64,000 bases of DNA from Pedobacter namyangjuensis (GCF_003313325.1 NZ_QMHQ01000002.1:744001-808000), one strand, 5' to 3'. Positions 9,376 through 19,254 are shown, numbered from the stretch's first letter. Program-made: numbers and translations. Notes: a model not told the origin generated them from the letters alone.

Positions 9376-10230
9376 CTAGCGCATCGACATGGGCACATAG
9401 GCATCCCCGTCCTCGATGCGCTTGTTCACCGCCCTTGCCATCTCGTCCAGGAACCTGGTCTTGCTGATCGACTTTCTTCTCTTGATTTCTGTAAACCTCC
9501 TAAAATAACGGGACAAATTGACCTGGAAGCACTGCTCGAACACGTCCATCAGATCGGAAAGGTCCACCTCCCCGTTGTTCACCTGCCTGCAGTCGAATAT
9601 TCCGTAGACCAGCTCTATCAAATTGCAGCTGTCCCCGGTCCAGCGCAGCTCCCGCCCCTTTTTAGAGCGGATAGCCGCGCTGCCGGCCACCACCGGCACC
9701 TCCAGCTCGCCCACTACCAATATCCGCAGACGCTCCAGGGCCATGAACTTTGCGAACAGGTAGTCTCCTGCAGTTGAGAACGACCCTTCCAGCGCCGGAA
9801 GATCGCTTCCCAGTAGCAGGTCGCTGCCCGCGCCCCTAACAAAGTACAGCGCATCCAGTTCCCTCACCCCCAACTTAAAGTACTGGTAGAAAAACCCGTT
9901 CACCGCAAAAAACCTGTCGATGTACTCCAACTGGCCACGCAGGTAGCGCAGCATTCCCTTGCCCTTTACCAGCGGCCTTCCCATTTCCATGCTGTAGCGT
10001 TCCAGTGCATAAACCAGCAGGGAGTAGAATTTTGGCTTTACCGAGCGGAAAAATTCGATCTCCTCAGCCTGCGAACCGAACCCATTTTCCTGTACCATCG
10101 CCTGCAAGGCCATAAGGCTGGCCCTTACAGCGGCAAGCTCCGAGCGCATCCGCTCCAGGGGCGACAGGCCCGCAAACTTTTCCAATTCGCGCTCCAGGGT
10201 GCGGAGCATCGCTTCATATTTCTTTTCCAT
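9376..10230 (-). CDS. RteC domain protein
   Basis: 284 residues matching RteC, the regulator first described for excision and transfer of CTnDOT-like conjugative transposons. Recognisable features are an N-terminal helical, coiled-coil-like segment (about 1-50), LVYALERYSMEMGRP, and the C-terminal block RWTGDSCNLIELVYGIF with NNGEVDLSDL and FRRFTEIKRRKSISKTRFLDEM. In this family the C-terminal part binds DNA. No conjugation, excisionase or integrase genes are seen next to it, so it may be an orphan copy or a remnant of a lost element. Confidence 0.85.
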   Translation of the reverse strand: MEKKYEAMLRTLERELEKFAGLSPLERMRSELAAVRASLMALQAMVQENGFGSQAEEIEFFRSVKPKFYSLLVYALERYSMEMGRPLVKGKGMLRYLRGQLEYIDRFFAVNGFFYQYFKLGVRELDALYFVRGAGSDLLLGSDLPALEGSFSTAGDYLFAKFMALERLRILVVGELEVPVVAGSAAIRSKKGRELRWTGDSCNLIELVYGIFDCRQVNNGEVDLSDLMDVFEQCFQVNLSRYFRRFTEIKRRKSISKTRFLDEMARAVNKRIEDGDAYVPMSMR

Positions 10231-10707
10231 AAGGTAGCTTTAATTTCCGGAACCATTTCCGGTACCCAAAACTAGCCCAGCAAAAGACCGGCGGAGGTGA
10301 CCTTAATCACCAAGGCAACTTTAGTAAACCTGTTGCCCGGCCCAATAAACCTAAGATAAAACAGCAACTCCCCTGTGCCCAGGATCACAATGGACCCAAA
10401 GGTTCAAAAGTGAATCGCGGAACAAAAGCTGCCTCGCCCGCAATACACCAGGCCTAATATCTTTTCAAAATAACGTGAACAAATCGAGTGGCATCCTTGT
10501 GCCTGACAGCCACGAGCGACCGATAATCAAACTTGGACGCATCGAGCACTTATTGATTTGAATGCGTGGTCTATCTAAGATTGTATTTGCAGATTACCCG
10601 GCAATGCCACTCTTGCAACCTTGCCCGCAGAACTCATAAACTCTTGCATTAAGTAATGGCCAGGAAATTTGTTCGGCCCTTGATCCTAAGACGGATCAGC
10701 AAAACCC
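10231..10707. other. Intergenic region without recognised gene
   Basis: 477 bp between the RteC gene and the end of the efflux adaptor gene. No credible coding frame, RNA or repeat was found. Confidence 0.5.
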
Positions 10708-11832
10708 TTATTCTTCCTCTGTGGTATTCTTCAGTTTCATCAACAGCGAGTAAGCGCCCTTCAATACTATCTTTTTTCCTTTCAGATCGTTAACCACTGC
10801 TATTTTTCCGTCGGCAGCCTCTCCCGTTCTGACTTCCGTCATTGCAAACTTCAGTGCTGAGGAAGCAAGAAAAACGTAGTCCCTGTTTTCAAAACTAACT
10901 ACCGCATCTTCTGGCACCAACTGCGCCTGTCGCTTCTTGAACTGAAGCTCGGCATTAATGTACATTCCCGGAACCAGCCTTTTATCATATTGCTCAAAAT
11001 GGCAGTGCACTTCGCTTCTGCCGCCCTCCACATTGTGGCTAAACAAGATAACCTCTGTTTGGTATTTTTTGTCGGGCACTGCGTTGGTGTAGGCCAATAC
11101 CTGCTGGCCTATGCTGATCCTATTTAGGTCCTTCTCAAAAACCGTCAGGTTCAAATGGATGTCACTGGGATTGATAAGTTCGAAAATCACGTCCGAGGGC
11201 GTAACATATTTGCCGATATTAACATTCACTTTGCTTACATAGCCGTTGATGGGCGAATAAATATTTACAGATTTGGAAATCCTTCCACCATTTAAACTAC
11301 CCGCACTGATATTGATCAGCTTTAGTTTTTCAATCAGCGCGGCATGTTCTATCCTCAGGTTTTGATATTCCGTTTCGGTTTGCTGCAGAGTCTTATCGCT
11401 ATTGGCCTTGCTCACATTAAGCTCCCTTTGACGCGCGAGTTCCTTAGCTGCGTAATCCAGCCTATTGTGGATGCCAAGATAATCCTGCTGCAGCTGTATG
11501 TACTGGGGATCTTCCATTACAGCGATCAGCTGTCCCTTAACCACTTTTGTACCGGGCAACATGGTGGTCGATTTCAGGTATCCGCCCAAAGGTATGCTTA
11601 CTGAAGCCAGGTTTTGGGGCGGTACATCGATCTTTCCCTGCAGCTTTAGGGTTTCGCTTATCTCCCCAAAAGCCACCTCTCCAATCTGCAGACCGACATT
11701 GTTGGCCTGCTTGGCAGTCAGGCTCACTTCATTTTCATTTGTGACCACTACTTTCTCCTGTCCTGTTTCGCTGCTGTTGCAACCAAATGCCATTGAAATG
11801 GCCAAGCCTCCCATATATAAATAGTACTTCAT
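10708..11832 (-). CDS. RND efflux periplasmic adaptor, CusB/CzcB type lipoprotein
   Basis: 374 residues. The start MKYYLYMGGLAISMAFGCNSS is a lipoprotein signal with Cys at the lipobox, so the protein is membrane-anchored in the periplasm. The hairpin and lipoyl-like parts of membrane-fusion proteins are visible: LPGTKVVKGQLIAVMEDPQYIQ, a long coiled coil (about 110-170), then IYSPINGYVSKVNVNIGKYV and a beta-barrel. It starts 1 bp after the RND-TolC gene ends and is the last gene of the metal efflux operon. The adaptor joins the inner-membrane pump to the outer-membrane channel. Confidence 0.92.
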   Translation of the reverse strand: MKYYLYMGGLAISMAFGCNSSETGQEKVVVTNENEVSLTAKQANNVGLQIGEVAFGEISETLKLQGKIDVPPQNLASVSIPLGGYLKSTTMLPGTKVVKGQLIAVMEDPQYIQLQQDYLGIHNRLDYAAKELARQRELNVSKANSDKTLQQTETEYQNLRIEHAALIEKLKLINISAGSLNGGRISKSVNIYSPINGYVSKVNVNIGKYVTPSDVIFELINPSDIHLNLTVFEKDLNRISIGQQVLAYTNAVPDKKYQTEVILFSHNVEGGRSEVHCHFEQYDKRLVPGMYINAELQFKKRQAQLVPEDAVVSFENRDYVFLASSALKFAMTEVRTGEAADGKIAVVNDLKGKKIVLKGAYSLLMKLKNTTEEE

Positions 11833-11833
11833 A

Positions 11834-14800
11834 TTATTGCGCTAAAAGGTAATTCAATTCTGTTATAGTTTTGTTCAATTGCTGGATGGCTGTAAAATAG
11901 CTTTCCCGTATGTTGATGGCCTCGTTGTTCAGCATCGTCCACTCCAGGTAATTAATCTCTCCGTTGGCGAGCTGCTTGCTCAAGGTCGAGGTGATCTCCC
12001 ACGCAGTACACAATCCTTCTTTTTCCAGGCTCTCTACCAAGTCCAACTGCTGCCGGTATTGCATATAGGCAGACCGCAGTCCGGTGTGAACCTGTCTGGC
12101 CACATCTGCCGTTTCCAGCTTTGTTAATTCCTGGTAGGTTTTGGCAGATCTTACCTTATTGCGTTGGGATCCTCCAAAAAGCGGAATGCTGATACCCAGT
12201 TGAAGCGACTGGAAGCGATCACTGCGATCAAATTTGATATCATCTCTTAAAGTGGTACTGTTGTATCCTACGTTGATCTCCGGAAGAAGTTTTGACTGCT
12301 CCACCTTTGTCGCAGCTACCGCTGCTTTCTCCTGCTGCCGCAACAGTTTCAGCTGGGGATGGTCAGCCCAGGCTGAAGTATCTGTAAATGCAGGCCTTAC
12401 CACTAGAGCGTCGACTTCCGGTCGCAGCTGCTGGCTGGTATTCAATAGGTAAGCCAGTTGCTGCTGCAATACCAGCTCCTGGATCCTGAGGTTCTGCAAC
12501 TTTGTGCCTACCTGCAGCAGCTGATTTTCAGCACTGGCCTTTTCCAGGACGCTACTTTCTCCGCTTTTCAGCCGTTGTAAGGCCAATCGCCTCAATTGCC
12601 TGAAGGAACTGTCCGCCCCCAGATAAAGCTCCTTAAGTTTTTCATTCACCGCCAGGTCGTAAAATACCTGTGTAGCGACTTTGGCCAGTTCCGCTTTGCT
12701 CAGCTCCCGCTGCAGCAGCGACGTCCTCCATTCCTCCAGCAGTTTTTCCTTCTGCCTTGCGTACACGCTCGGTACATTAAAAGTTTGGCTGACGCTTAAC
12801 CTATTGTCTGTAAGAGCGCTATTGTATCTGCCATGTTCCCCGCTAAGGTCCAGCGGCGCAATGTTCGTTGCAGTCCTCGTCAACTGTCTATTATAGTCTG
12901 CCTTTAGCTGGCCACGCTTTAAACTGATATTGTTCTTGTAAAGGCTATCTAGGGCGGCGCTAAGTTTGATAGGTGTCTGCCCATGCGCCGAGGCAACCAT
13001 AAACGGGATCAACAGAAAGATCACGGCCGGTAGCTTTGGCAGTTTCTTTTTTCCAAAGATTCCTTTTTCAAGGCTCACATATAGAATTGGCAATACGAAA
13101 AGCGTCAATAGGGTGGCTATCATCAAACCTCCAATTACCACCGTGGCCAGGGGACGCTGCACCGAAGCACCGGCACCATTACTGATAGCCATGGGCAAAA
13201 ATCCTAACGAGGCCACAAAGGCCGTCATCAGCACGGGTCTTAAACGGGTCTTTGTTCCCTTTAGCACCACCTTTTTCATGTCATGTTCTCCTGTTTTTTT
13301 TATGTTGTTGAACTCTGCAACCAGTACGATTCCGTTCAGTACGGCAATACCGAACAAGGCGATAAACCCGACTCCGGCACTGATACTGAACGGCAGTCCG
13401 CGTAATGCCAATAGAAAAATACCTCCAATGGCCGATAAGGGGATCGCGGTATAGATCAGCAGCCCGTACTTTATCGAACCAAAGGCGAAATACAGCAGGA
13501 GAAAAATCAACATCAGCGACACAGGAACGGCGACCATCAGCCTCGATTTGGCTTCGTTCAGGTTCTCGAACGAGCCACCATAGGTAATGGTATAACCCGT
13601 GGGCAACCTCATCCCGCTCTTAACTTTTTCCTGCAGTTCGGTTACGATACTTTCCACATCCCTTCCGCTGACGTTGAAGCCTACCAATATCCTGCGTTTG
13701 GTATCTTCCCGCTGGATCTGGCTTGGACTGTTTACCAAGGAGACATCGGCCAGCTGAGATAGCGGGATCTCGTTGCCGTTGGGTGCGGGTATCAAAAGGT
13801 TTTGTACATCGGCAATACTTTTGCGTTTATCGTTCTGCAAACGCACCACAAGATCAAAACGCTTTTCACCTTCAAATACCAGTCCGGTACTTTGTCCAGC
13901 AAAAGCGGTATTTACGTTCCTATTGATCTCCGCCACGTTCAGTCCATGTTGGGCAATTGCGGCCCTGTTGTATGCAACCACAATCTGCGGCGTTCCGGCA
14001 ATCTGCTCCACGTACATCTCCGTTGCGCCTTCTACCGATCTTACCAGATTCCCCAATTTTTTGGAATATAATGCCAGCGTATCAAAATCCTCCCCGAAGA
14101 TCTTGCACACCACATCCTGCCGGGCTCCGGTCATCAGCTCGTTAAAACGCATTTGCACCGGAAACTGGAAACTGGTGGTTACCCCTGGAACTTCACTTGC
14201 CGCCTCCCCCATCTTCTGGGAAAGCTCGTCAAAGCTCTTGGCCGATGTCCATTCTTTTTTGGGCTTAAGGTTAATGATCATGTCCCCCATATCCATAGGC
14301 AGGGGCTCTGTAGGCACTTCGCTGCTCCCTATTTTGGTAACGATGTTCTTCACCTCGGGAAATCTTGCCTTGAGGATTCCCGCTACCTTCTGCATGTTCT
14401 CAATGGAAGTGTTCAGGTTGCTACCGGAAAGCACCCGGGTTTCCACCGCATAGTCCCCTTCTTCGATGGAAGGAATAAACTCGCCTCCCAGGTTGGCCAA
14501 AACCGCTACCGCAACCACGAAAAGCGCCACCACGATTGCAATCACCGTTCGGGGAAAGCCCAATACTTTTTGAAGCAATTTCCCATAGCGATTTTCCACT
14601 TTCGACATTGCCCTGTCGGAAATATTCGGCGCTGTTTTTATTTTCCTGCTCAAAAACAGGCTCGACATCATAGGGATGTAGGTTAGCGAAAGTATAAATG
14701 CGCCCAGCAGCGCAAAGGAAACAGTTTGAGCCATTGGCTTGAACATCTTGCCCTCTATTCCCTGCAGGCTAAAAATCGGCAGGTAGACAATAAGGATAAT

Positions 14801-16171
14801 GATTTGGCCAAATACCGCACTGTTCATCATTTTCGAGGAGGCGCTTTTTACTTCAAGATCCATCTGCTCCTGCTTAAGAAAGGGTATACCGGCAAATCTC
14901 CTGCTATGTCCAAGCTGGTGCATCACCGCTTCCACTATGATGACCGCCCCATCCACGATCAGTCCGAAGTCCAATGCCCCAAGACTCATCAAGTTGCCGC
15001 TTACCCCGAACAGGTTCATCATGATAATGGCAAACAACATGGCCAGCGGAATAACAGAGGCTACTATAAATCCTGCACGAAGGTTGCCCAGAAATATTAC
15101 CAGTACAAAAACCACGATCAGTGCTCCTTCGAGCAGATTGGTTTCTACGGTTTTGATGGCATTGTTTACCATGCTTGTCCGGTCCAGAAATGGTACAATC
15201 TCGACGCCCTCCGGCAGGGTTTCGGCAATCTGGCTTATTTTGGCTTTGATGTTTTCGATCACCACATTGCTGTTGGCCCCTTTAAGCATCATCACAATGG
15301 CACCGGAAACCTCCCCTTCATCGTTAAAGGTCAATGCACCGTACCTGGTGGCAAAGCCGGTTTCCACATTGGCCACGTCCCTGATCAGCAGCGGGGAAGC
15401 ACCCTCGCTGCTTCTCACCACTACGTTTTCAATATCCTCTTTAGCTCCGATCAGCCCTTCGGTCCTGATGTACTGGACGGTAGCCTGTTTTTCGATATAG
15501 GCACCTCCGGTATTTTGGTTGTTGTTTTCCAGCGCATCAAAAATTTCGCTGATGGTGAGCTTGTTCGCCACCAGTTTACCAGGATCGATGGTCACCTGGT
15601 ACTGCTTCAGCTTACCCCCGAAACTGCTTACCTCGGCAACACCTTTTACGCCCAGCAGCTGGCGCCTCACCACCCAGTCCTGAAGTGTACGCAGCTCGGT
15701 AATGTCGTAACGGTTTTCGTACCCTTTTTTGGCCTTTACCGCATACTGGTAGATTTCGCCCAATCCGGTCGATATAGGCCCCATTTCCGGCTTGCCTATC
15801 CCTTTTGGTATCTGTTCCTGTACCACCAGCAGGCGCTCGGCAACCTGTTGTCTTGCCCAGTAAACATCGACATCATCGTCGAAAACCAATGTAACCAGCG
15901 ACAGGCCAAAACGGCTGTAACTTCTAATTTCTTTTATCCCTGCAATATTGCTGTTAGCCTGTTCCACCGGAAAGGTAACCAGCCGCTCGATATCGGTAGC
16001 TCCGTACGAAGGAGCCGTGGTAATAATCTGCACCTGGTTATTTGTGATGTCCGGCACTGCGTCAATTGGAAGTTTGGTCAGCTCAAAGCTGCCATAAATG
16101 ATAAGGGCGACGGTAAATAGCCCTATAATGAGTTTGTTCCTGATGGAAAACTCAATGATTCTGTTCAACAT
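11834..16171 (-). CDS. CusA/CzcA family heavy-metal RND pump fused to a TolC-like domain
   Basis: 1445 residues. Residues 1 to about 1045 form a complete HME-RND pump: N-terminal helix, LPIDAVPDITNNQVQI, GALDFGLIVDGAVIIVEAV in transmembrane helix 4 (the charged proton-relay helix), and the second repeat with SAGVGFIALFGIAVLNGIVL. After a hydrophobic and signal-like stretch (LIPFMVASAHG, about 1050-1060) the remaining 385 residues are a TolC/OEP outer-membrane factor with two helical repeats. This pump-channel fusion recurs in Bacteroidota; how the two halves reach different membranes (probably cleavage) is not shown. Substrate is likely a divalent or monovalent metal ion. Confidence 0.93.
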   Translation of the reverse strand: MLNRIIEFSIRNKLIIGLFTVALIIYGSFELTKLPIDAVPDITNNQVQIITTAPSYGATDIERLVTFPVEQANSNIAGIKEIRSYSRFGLSLVTLVFDDDVDVYWARQQVAERLLVVQEQIPKGIGKPEMGPISTGLGEIYQYAVKAKKGYENRYDITELRTLQDWVVRRQLLGVKGVAEVSSFGGKLKQYQVTIDPGKLVANKLTISEIFDALENNNQNTGGAYIEKQATVQYIRTEGLIGAKEDIENVVVRSSEGASPLLIRDVANVETGFATRYGALTFNDEGEVSGAIVMMLKGANSNVVIENIKAKISQIAETLPEGVEIVPFLDRTSMVNNAIKTVETNLLEGALIVVFVLVIFLGNLRAGFIVASVIPLAMLFAIIMMNLFGVSGNLMSLGALDFGLIVDGAVIIVEAVMHQLGHSRRFAGIPFLKQEQMDLEVKSASSKMMNSAVFGQIIILIVYLPIFSLQGIEGKMFKPMAQTVSFALLGAFILSLTYIPMMSSLFLSRKIKTAPNISDRAMSKVENRYGKLLQKVLGFPRTVIAIVVALFVVAVAVLANLGGEFIPSIEEGDYAVETRVLSGSNLNTSIENMQKVAGILKARFPEVKNIVTKIGSSEVPTEPLPMDMGDMIINLKPKKEWTSAKSFDELSQKMGEAASEVPGVTTSFQFPVQMRFNELMTGARQDVVCKIFGEDFDTLALYSKKLGNLVRSVEGATEMYVEQIAGTPQIVVAYNRAAIAQHGLNVAEINRNVNTAFAGQSTGLVFEGEKRFDLVVRLQNDKRKSIADVQNLLIPAPNGNEIPLSQLADVSLVNSPSQIQREDTKRRILVGFNVSGRDVESIVTELQEKVKSGMRLPTGYTITYGGSFENLNEAKSRLMVAVPVSLMLIFLLLYFAFGSIKYGLLIYTAIPLSAIGGIFLLALRGLPFSISAGVGFIALFGIAVLNGIVLVAEFNNIKKTGEHDMKKVVLKGTKTRLRPVLMTAFVASLGFLPMAISNGAGASVQRPLATVVIGGLMIATLLTLFVLPILYVSLEKGIFGKKKLPKLPAVIFLLIPFMVASAHGQTPIKLSAALDSLYKNNISLKRGQLKADYNRQLTRTATNIAPLDLSGEHGRYNSALTDNRLSVSQTFNVPSVYARQKEKLLEEWRTSLLQRELSKAELAKVATQVFYDLAVNEKLKELYLGADSSFRQLRRLALQRLKSGESSVLEKASAENQLLQVGTKLQNLRIQELVLQQQLAYLLNTSQQLRPEVDALVVRPAFTDTSAWADHPQLKLLRQQEKAAVAATKVEQSKLLPEINVGYNSTTLRDDIKFDRSDRFQSLQLGISIPLFGGSQRNKVRSAKTYQELTKLETADVARQVHTGLRSAYMQYRQQLDLVESLEKEGLCTAWEITSTLSKQLANGEINYLEWTMLNNEAINIRESYFTAIQQLNKTITELNYLLAQ

Positions 16172-16231
16172 GAAAAATGCGTATATCGATTCTAAAAAAT
16201 GATCTACGGCAGCTGATGCCGTTAAAAATGT

Positions 16232-16627
16232 TTAGGAAAGGATAGTTTTTGGCGGTTGCCAGATCTTTCCTGCAAAGGCCGAACCTGGGATATGATCGTT
16301 GTCGATCAGAATTTTTTGCTTTGGAAGCACCTGGTACATCTTTCTGAGCGAGATACCGAAGGAAGCGGGCAATGCAGGACTTAGCCCGCTTGCTGCGCAG
16401 ACATCATGCGTTTTGAAAGGAAGTTGGTTGTCCCTCGCCTCGTCGTTATCGGTGTGCGGCACATCGTTGTAATGGTGCACAATATAGCTTGAAAAGGTGA
16501 TGCCGCTGTCCAGGCTTTTATGTTCGAAATAATGCTGTACCAGCACAGGCAACTTGGCGAGTTCCTGCAGCTCTGTACAGGAAAGCAAATAAAAACCAAG
16601 TAGCAATATGTGCAGCGCTTTTTTCAA
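16232..16627 (-). CDS. Small exported protein at head of metal efflux operon (TTG start)
   Basis: 131 residues. The first codon appears to be TTG at 16627; there is no in-frame ATG between it and an upstream stop. The N-terminus (KKALHILLLGFYLLSC) is a signal peptide with a Cys at a lipobox-like site. The body has HHYNDVPHTDNDEARDNQLP, rich in His, Asp and Asn, which could bind metal, and a C-terminal WQPPKTIL. Such short proteins often precede CusA/CzcA-type operons in Bacteroidota. It lies 60 bp upstream of the RND gene. Function is not known; metal sensing or binding is inferred. Confidence 0.7.
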   Translation of the reverse strand: MKKALHILLLGFYLLSCTELQELAKLPVLVQHYFEHKSLDSGITFSSYIVHHYNDVPHTDNDEARDNQLPFKTHDVCAASGLSPALPASFGISLRKMYQVLPKQKILIDNDHIPGSAFAGKIWQPPKTILS

Positions 16628-16810
16628 TGTCGCAAAACTAGAAAATTAGAACGTAAAAGCAATTAGTTACAGCCAAATGTTACAATTGTTTTTGCAGGCG
16701 GATACGGCTTCAGTATGCTTTTTTTGCCCAAACCCTATTGGCTAAACTAACTTCCATGGCTACTAGAGTAATGTACAAAACATGGACAGCATAGGCGGAT
16801 TATTCCCAAT

Positions 16811-16828
16811 ATACCTAATTTTAGGTAT
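16811..16828. promoter_or_regulatory. Palindrome ATACCTAA-TT-TTAGGTAT upstream of metal operon
   Basis: Two 8-bp arms separated by 2 bp form a near-perfect operator-like palindrome in the 334-bp gap (16628-16961) between the efflux operon and the divergent broken gene. It could bind a regulator of either side. Nothing else was found in the gap. Confidence 0.35.
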
Positions 16829-16961
16829 TGCCGCTAACGGGACTAATCTATAGCTTTACTAGCAGGAAAATTTATACGCTTTCTACCCACCGTATCCCTT
16901 GCAATCATAAAATCTAAGCGAAACCCTAAAGCGAGAAAAGAACTATTATTAAGCAAATATT

Positions 16962-17438
16962 ATGAAAAAACCAATCCTAACCCTAATAATTTTCGCTATC
17001 AGTATGCTGGCAACCTTAAGGCTGTTCGCCCAGCAAAGCAAGTTTGAAATGAACGGCACCTGCAGCTTCAGCCAAGCGGGTGACTGTAGGATGGCATCCG
17101 ACCCCTTTGAAGTAAAAATCACACTGGACATCGATCAAAAGACAGGCAGGATTGCCATGGAGTAATTCTGGAAAAACGAAAAAGGCAATTTCGAAAAAAA
17201 GCAGGATATTGCCTGGTCCGGGGAAGTGCTGAGCAAATCCAATATAAGGGTTATGCGTTTTACCCAGGTGAGGCAGTTTAACTGCGGAAAGGACAAACGG
17301 AGCGAAACCCTGCACTTTATCGGAGTGGTGGATTTCAGCAATGGCTACAGCGTAAAACTTCAGGACAGGTATGCCATGTGCCCTGCCAGCAACTGCATTG
17401 TCGATATCGACTACAGCCTGATCCTTAAAGCAAAATAG
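16962..17438 (+). pseudogene. Small exported protein gene interrupted by one in-frame TAA
   Basis: The reading frame runs from ATG 16962 to TAG 17436-17438, about 158 codons, with a single TAA at 17163-17165. Before the stop are a signal peptide (about 1-23, ending LFAQ) and the segment FEMNGTCSFSQAGDCRMASD. After it, in the same frame, the sequence continues FWKNEKGNFEKKQ and later NGYSVKLQDRYAMCPASNC, with the paired-cysteine, beta-rich look of one exported domain. A single base change creates the stop; read-through or recoding is the less likely alternative. No family recognised. Confidence 0.7.
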
Positions 17439-17652
17439 AAACCCGTGCCCACGGCAATGAAGGCCAAGTCTTAATAGCTAACTTCCTTCATCGGATTCCA
17501 CTTGGTCCCTAGCTGCACCGTCTTCAGTTAGGATCCTCACGCAGGTCGACCTGACTTGCTAGCTATCGGCTCCCCTTTTATGGAAAATCCCAGCATGCAG
17601 GTGATTTGGTACGCAAATAATCACTAGCTTTAGGTCCATCTAGAATGCATAC

Positions 17653-18624
17653 ATGAAACACCTATTTTTTTGCCTTTCCCTGGTAGTTGTGCTGAGCGTC
17701 AATGTTTTTTCACAGACGAAAAAACTGAAACTTTATCAATTGCCCGAAAAGGCATACCAAATGTACCAAAGTAAAAACTATGCCCAGGCCGCGGTCCTGT
17801 ACACCTCCGTTTTGGAACAAAGCATACAGCAGAAATTATATAACATCAACACCATTGATGCGGCTTATAACGCAGCCTGTTGCTGGGCTTTGCAGAACAA
17901 GGCAGATTCCGCCTTCATTATACTGGACAAAGTTGCCGAACAGGATTTGTTCCTTAGCCAGTACCCTCATATTTTGACCGATGGCGACCTTAGGCCACTT
18001 CACGGCGACAGCCGATGGTCCCCTTTGATTTCAAAAATTGAAAGGCACAAATCTTTTTTCGAGTCCGGAGTGGACATGGCCCTTAAAAAGGAACTGGACA
18101 GCTTGTATGACAAGGACCAAAAGTATCGGAATCTTTCGGCAAAAAAAGCCAAGGAGTTTGGAAGGGAGTCCCAAGAGTATAAAGCCGCTGCCGCCCAAAC
18201 AAGGCATCAGGATTCGTTAAACATCATCCAGATTGAAGGTCTTATCGCCAAGTACGGTTGGATGGGACCAAGAAAGGTAGGCTTCAGGGGAAGCAGGGCG
18301 ATTTATCTGGTTGTTCAGCATGCCGGCCTGCACGTTCAGGAAAAATATTTGCCGCTGATGCGAAAGGCGGCAAAACTAGGGAATGCCTCCATGGATGACC
18401 TGGCCTTTTTGGAAGACCGGGTTTTGATAAGGCAGGGCAGGATGCAGATCTATGGTTCCCAAATGAAGACCGTAGATGGCCATAGCTACCCCATAAGGCT
18501 AAAGGATCCAAAAAATGTGGATATCAGACGATTTAATGTGGGCCTGGAGCCGATGTCCCAGTACCTGCAGCCCTCCAAATGGGATCCGGTAGAATACAAA
18601 AGGTCGTTCCAGAACAGGCAGTGA
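17653..18624 (+). CDS. Exported TPR-like protein with DUF6624 domain
   Basis: 323 residues. Signal peptide about 1-20 (VNVFSQ). Residues about 25-130 look like a TPR-type helical repeat (YAQAAVLYTSVLEQ, DAAYNAACCWALQNK). The C-terminal half fits DUF6624: DSLYDKDQKYRNL, IEGLIAKYGWMGPRKVG, AIYLVVQHAGLHVQEKYLPL, LAFLEDRVLIRQGRMQIYGS. The domain's function is unknown. No close operon partner. Confidence 0.8.
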   Translation: MKHLFFCLSLVVVLSVNVFSQTKKLKLYQLPEKAYQMYQSKNYAQAAVLYTSVLEQSIQQKLYNINTIDAAYNAACCWALQNKADSAFIILDKVAEQDLFLSQYPHILTDGDLRPLHGDSRWSPLISKIERHKSFFESGVDMALKKELDSLYDKDQKYRNLSAKKAKEFGRESQEYKAAAAQTRHQDSLNIIQIEGLIAKYGWMGPRKVGFRGSRAIYLVVQHAGLHVQEKYLPLMRKAAKLGNASMDDLAFLEDRVLIRQGRMQIYGSQMKTVDGHSYPIRLKDPKNVDIRRFNVGLEPMSQYLQPSKWDPVEYKRSFQNRQ

Positions 18625-18750
18625 CATCAGGTTGGGAAAGACCACAGGTCCTTTCGAGCATCTGCCTTCGAACTGCAGCGCCAGCCTCCCAGGCATTCTC
18701 AAAATATCCCCTGCCCGGAATCCAGGCCTTGCCCTGGATCTAATAATGGC

Positions 18751-19254
18751 TCATTTCTTTTTTACCGGACTGAACAATCCGCTACCGAAACGTTGCAGGA
18801 GCAATTTAAGTTTCGGCTCGATGTAGGTCTTGCAGAACGGCCTTTGCGGGTCGGTGGCATAGTAGTCCAGCAGTTCATCGCTGTTGAGCCTGAAGCTCCC
18901 AAAGCCCAGAATCTGGGTTACCAGTTCGGCACTGAAATCCTGTTTCAGTCCTTTGATCGCCTTCATAACCTTATCGGCCTGATGCTGGGAAAACACGTAT
19001 ACCGCCGAGCGGTACTTTTCCCGCATGGAATGTCCGGAAGTGGCGCTGTGGCTGTGCAGGTGGACGGCGACCAGTACCTCCAGTGCTACCGTTTGCGGAT
19101 CAAAGTGCACAAGCACCGCTTCGGAATACTTCTGGTTCCCCAAGGGCGCGATCCAGCCCTGCTCCACCTTGGCAACGCCGAGGACAGATTGAAAGACCGC
19201 CTCGGTGCACCAGTGGCAGCTGCCTCCAAACCCGATGGTTTCCAGATTTTCCAT
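18751..19254 (-). CDS. msrA: Peptide-methionine (S)-S-oxide reductase, variant active site
   Basis: 167 residues. MsrA reduces methionine-S-sulfoxide in proteins. The active-site region reads FGGSCHWCTEAVF (Cys13) where classical MsrA has G-C-F-W; the Phe is His here. Other family features are VEQGWIAP, YSEAVLVHFDP, SATSGHSMREKYRSAVYVFS, and a C-terminal KTYIEPKLKLLL. No Lys/Cys-rich C-terminal resolving motif is seen, and Cys16 or Cys133 could serve as resolving cysteine. Cytoplasmic (no signal). The family call is firm; the altered motif means activity should be checked. Confidence 0.82.
   Translation of the reverse strand: MENLETIGFGGSCHWCTEAVFQSVLGVAKVEQGWIAPLGNQKYSEAVLVHFDPQTVALEVLVAVHLHSHSATSGHSMREKYRSAVYVFSQHQADKVMKAIKGLKQDFSAELVTQILGFGSFRLNSDELLDYYATDPQRPFCKTYIEPKLKLLLQRFGSGLFSPVKKK

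Noticed and set aside
14726..16120. 464-codon + strand frame antisense to the RND gene
   Set aside because: His-rich non-family sequence mirroring a clear RND gene on the other strand.
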